This document shows, piece after piece, positions 45,981 through 47,977 of a stretch of DNA of 47,977 bases. The stretch spans positions 1 through 47,977 of the IMG/VR virus record IMGVR_UViG_3300042876_000267; one strand, written 5' to 3'. The stretch comes from a virus. The stretch's first letter is position 1; the number at the start of each line of letters is the position of its first letter. The translations under genes were made by a program, and so were the position numbers. A model generated the notes under the pieces. That model worked only from the letters and a program-made list of their open reading frames with translations, had not been told where the DNA came from and searched no databases.

Positions 45981-46141
45981 ACGACGCCACTTACCAGGAT
46001 TACTGGGTCACCGTCCGCCACGACGAAAGCCGCACCGAGGACTTCCCCGTGCGCTCGCACTCTGCCCATGGTGCCCGTGCCCAGCACCTGCAGCGCCACC
46101 CTGGCGCCCGCGTCATTGCCGTTCGCCTGAAACAACGATGA
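45977..46141 (+). CDS. Small alpha/beta protein (54 aa)
   Basis: MNDATYQDYWVTVRHDESRT, EDFPVRSHSAHGARAQHLQR, then a final beta strand. Looks like a dsRBD- or modification-sized fold. ATGA overlaps both neighbours. Unknown function. Confidence 0.6.
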   Translation: MNDATYQDYWVTVRHDESRTEDFPVRSHSAHGARAQHLQRHPGARVIAVRLKQR

Positions 46142-46284
46142 AACCCAGCATCTACTTCGCTCTTGCCCCGGTCTGTTTTCTGGCCTCGCAACTGGTCACT
46201 AGCCCGCAATGGGAGGGGTTTCTTGGTGGCGCTGGTTTTGGCATGGTCATGGTCGGGCTAATCAAACTCAGCGCCAACCCATGA
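46138..46284 (+). CDS. Two-span membrane microprotein (48 aa)
   Basis: MKPSIYFALAPVCFLASQLV, TSPQWEGFLGGAGFGMVMVG-LIKLSANP. Two hydrophobic segments with short loop. ATGA overlaps both sides. Possible holin or envelope-modifying peptide; unproven. Confidence 0.6.
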   Translation: MKPSIYFALAPVCFLASQLVTSPQWEGFLGGAGFGMVMVGLIKLSANP

Positions 46285-46772
46285 CGCTGATCCGCGCCCG
46301 CTGGCACGACGGCGCCTTCTCACCCGATGGCACTGCCTCCCGTGCTGCCTGCCAGGCCCTCAAGCCCAACGAGCGCGTGGTGCTGGAGATTAACCGCACC
46401 CGCTCCTGGCGCTCCCACCGTCACGCCTTCCACGAGCTGGACGCTGCCTGGGCCACCCTGCCCGAGCACCTGCAGCAGGCACCATGGGCGGCAAACCCCG
46501 ATATGTTCCGCAAGCACCTGCTGATCGTCTGCGGCTACTCCCACAGCCGCGTCATCACCACGGCCTCGCCCATCGAGGCCCGTCACATTGCGTCGGTGCT
46601 GTCGCAGCTTGCCACTGAGGCGCATGGGTACTCGATCACCGATGTCAGGGGTGGCGTCATAACATTGTGGACTCCTAAATCAATGGCCTACCGCAGCATG
46701 AGCCGAAAGGAGTTTGAGGAGGTCAAAGCGGCTCTCCTAAACGCTGCTGTATCAATGCTAGAGACTGCCTAA
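46281..46772 (+). CDS. Conserved phage protein with substituted C-terminus
   Basis: A 163-residue protein (MTLIRARWHDGAFSPDGTAS..., HAFHELDAAWATLPEHLQQA, FRKHLLIVCGYSHSRVITTA). Its last about 30 residues (KSMAYRSMSRKEFEEVKAAL...) closely resemble the orphan segment at 47498-47620 after the endonuclease gene. Base composition drops around 46650-46770. I infer the native 3' end was displaced by the endonuclease insertion and replaced with a version carried by the mobile element. The fold is unknown. Confidence 0.65.
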   Translation: MTLIRARWHDGAFSPDGTASRAACQALKPNERVVLEINRTRSWRSHRHAFHELDAAWATLPEHLQQAPWAANPDMFRKHLLIVCGYSHSRVITTASPIEARHIASVLSQLATEAHGYSITDVRGGVITLWTPKSMAYRSMSRKEFEEVKAALLNAAVSMLETA

Positions 46773-46788
46773 TTAGGCCAATAGCTTG

Positions 46789-46794
46789 TATAAT
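46789..46794 (+). promoter_or_regulatory. -10 element (TATAAT) before endonuclease gene
   Basis: Consensus TATAAT preceded by TG; CTGCCT at 46765-46770 is a weak -35 with an 18-bp spacer. It lies within the inserted segment and gives the endonuclease gene its own transcription. Confidence 0.45.
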
Positions 46795-46853
46795 TGGGGT
46801 GCCTCAGCGGCTTGCAGGCCCTGAGGCGTGACCAACTCACTTGGGATGAGCTG

Positions 46854-47510
46854 ATGCGCAAGATCATAGACCAAGCTGGCCGCCGTTACGGCAAGCTGCT
46901 TGTGCTAGAGAGGGCACAAGATTACGTCACGCCTAGCGGAGCACGGGAGGTCAAATGGCGCTGCCAGTGCGACTGTGGCAACATTCTGGAAGTCAGAAGC
47001 CGCTCATTAGGCGCTGGCAACACCAAAAGCTGTGGTTGCATGAGGGATCTAGGGCTGGCGGCCAGAAGCACAACGCACGGCATGAGGAAAACCCCTGAAT
47101 ACAAAGCTTGGGCCGGGATGAAAGCACGTTGCTTTCGCCCCTCAGCCGGCCATTATCCCGATTATGGCGGCAGAGGCATTACGGTCGCTCCTGAGTGGCT
47201 AAACTTTGAAACTTTTTTTCGTGACATGGGGCCAAAGCCAAGCCCCAGCCATTCGTTAGACAGGATTGATGCCAATGGGGACTACTGTGCGGGAAACTGC
47301 AGATGGGCGACTACTGCTCAGCAGATGAGAAATAAGCGAAACACCGTGTTGGTTACATACAACGGCCAACGCATGCCACTCATAGCCGCTGCAGAGTTGG
47401 CTGGTATTAAGCCCGCTACTGTTCATGCACGGCGCCGGAACGGATGGCCGGATAATCGTCTGCTTGAGCCGGTTGCCCCATGGCCTAGGGCAGCCCTATG
47501 CAGAGCATGA
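46854..47510 (+). CDS. Homing-type endonuclease, YGGRGI family (copy 2)
   Basis: A 218-residue protein. An N-terminal zinc-binding segment (WRCQCDCGN at 35-43, SCGC at 59-62) precedes the nuclease-like core YGGRGI (104-109), HSLDRIDANGDYCAGNCRWA (133-152) and T-x2-Q-x2-N-KRN, shared with gene 41343. A C-terminal HTH (LIAAAELAGIKPATVHARR, 176-194) probably aids DNA recognition. ATG 46854 is used; an upstream GTG lies too close to the promoter. Low GC and the duplicated flanking sequence indicate a mobile gene. Confidence 0.75.
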   Translation: MRKIIDQAGRRYGKLLVLERAQDYVTPSGAREVKWRCQCDCGNILEVRSRSLGAGNTKSCGCMRDLGLAARSTTHGMRKTPEYKAWAGMKARCFRPSAGHYPDYGGRGITVAPEWLNFETFFRDMGPKPSPSHSLDRIDANGDYCAGNCRWATTAQQMRNKRNTVLVTYNGQRMPLIAAAELAGIKPATVHARRRNGWPDNRLLEPVAPWPRAALCRA

Positions 47511-47620
47511 GCTACCGCACGATGGACCGCGAGACGTTCCAGGCAGTCAAGGATGCGCTGCTGGATGCTGCCGCCAACCTGCTGGGCACTACCGCTGATC
47601 GCATCGACCCGGCCGCCTAA
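47498..47620 (+). pseudogene. Orphaned native 3' end of the 46281 gene
   Basis: In frame from ATG 47498 to TAA 47620: MQSMSYRTMDRETFQAVKDA, then LLDAAANLLGTTADRIDPAA. About half of 31 aligned residues match the C-terminus of the 46281 protein. A stop (TAG 47486-47488) lies just upstream in frame. GC is back to the genome norm here. It is read as the original C-terminal coding end left downstream of the endonuclease insertion; it might still be translated as a 40-residue peptide. Confidence 0.6.
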
Positions 47621-47626
47621 CGGGCC

Positions 47627-47649
47627 ATGCCGTACGGATGCCGTACAAT
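47627..47649 (+). promoter_or_regulatory. Tandem ATGCCGTAC operator overlapping TACAAT
   Basis: ATGCCGTAC at 47627-47635 and again at 47638-47646, 11 bp apart, overlap TACAAT (47644-47649), a -10 element 26 nt before ATG 47676. Tandem direct repeats at one helical turn are the classic operator form for ribbon-helix-helix repressors, which fits autoregulation of the next gene. Confidence 0.6.
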
Positions 47650-47675
47650 CACAGGGCAGCGCTTGGCTACTTGCC

Positions 47676-47861
47676 ATGACATCTCGACTTGAGCTTCGCC
47701 TTAGCGACACAGCGGCGCAAAACCTAGAGAATTTCGCAGAGGAAAGCGGCACCACTAAGGCGGAAATCATCAGAAGGGCTCTAACCCTGTACGCGCTGGC
47801 GAAAGACAGTGGCCTCTACACCCGCAAAGACGGCGTAGAGCAGCGGATCTTGGTCCTTTGA
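47676..47861 (+). CDS. Ribbon-helix-helix transcriptional regulator
   Basis: A 61-residue protein: MTSRLELRLSDTAAQNLENF, then AEESGTTKAEIIRRALTLYA. It has a beta strand LELRL for DNA contact and two helices typical of CopG/Arc-type repressors. The longer upstream reading lacks this logic, and ATG 47676 follows the operator/promoter. It probably dimerises and represses its own promoter. Its stop faces the stop of the frameshifted minus-strand gene 13-293 one base away across the circular join. Confidence 0.8.
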   Translation: MTSRLELRLSDTAAQNLENFAEESGTTKAEIIRRALTLYALAKDSGLYTRKDGVEQRILVL

Positions 47862-47977
47862 TCTACTTCGGAGCAGATACGCGAACCCGCGTAAGCGCCC
47901 ACACCACCCGCACCCACCACGGCGGCCCGATCTGCTGCGCCACCTTCCGCCAGTGTTGCAGGTCCACCCCCTGCCCA
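47851..47977. repeat. Terminal redundancy, copy 2 (assembly overlap)
   Basis: Identical to bases 1-127. Remove one copy to obtain the circular genome of 47,850 bp. The regulator gene 47676-47861 ends inside it. Confidence 0.9.

Overview
The window is a complete circular phage genome of about 47,850 bp. Bases 47851-47977 repeat bases 1-127 exactly, as expected when an assembler closes a circle with k=127. The genome is GC-rich and almost fully coding, with many ATGA/TGATG gene overlaps. It encodes a long-tailed (siphovirus-type) temperate phage: terminase, DUF4055-type portal, HK97-fold capsid, a short tape measure, tail chaperones and a large serine recombinase. The host is probably a GC-rich picocyanobacterium (Synechococcus/Cyanobium type). 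That is inferred from the style of the repressor-like protein, the recombinase and several small proteins; no photosynthesis gene or complete tRNA settles it.

Layout. 0-1.7 kb, minus strand: lysis (frameshifted small gene, muramidase fused to an L,D-transpeptidase-like domain, holin-like protein). 1.8-4.5 kb: terminase and three small genes, ending in a strong terminator. 4.6-10.8 kb: head module (portal, three basic proteins sharing an N-terminal Y-x-RD-x-RGRF tag, scaffold, major capsid). 10.8-13.1 kb: minor head and connector genes. 13.1-13.7 kb: a sigma-factor-like gene. 13.9-24.4 kb: tail tube, two minus-strand connector genes, tape measure, distal tail, hub with lectin-like tip, and frameshifted tail chaperones placed unusually far downstream. 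24.7-30.0 kb: fibres and a holin-like protein. 30.1-34.4 kb: serine recombinase, a convergent minus-strand replication operon, and a palindrome-rich switch region next to a repressor-like gene. 34.7-36.5 kb: annealing protein, SSB and RusA. 36.9-47.9 kb: early/accessory region with three homing-type endonucleases, many tiny overlapping genes, a LexA-like DNA-binding domain and a ribbon-helix-helix regulator.

Most notable observations. (1) A directional 13-bp element, GGCAASCTARGCC, lies 0-33 nt before the start codon of eleven late genes on both strands (two more degenerate copies). At 15464-15490 two back-to-back copies are the whole spacer between divergent genes. A sigma-like protein is encoded in the same module. 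(2) A canonical -1 frameshift heptamer, GGGAAAG, immediately followed by a stop codon, joins a Lys-rich head-module gene to a long open frame with no start codon. The same heptamer is used in the tail chaperones. (3) A homing-type endonuclease at 46854-47510 separates a gene carrying a substitute 3' end from the orphaned original 3' end. (4) A minus-strand intrinsic terminator ends one base before a start codon at 39169. (5) A late amber codon interrupts an otherwise intact gene at 38483.
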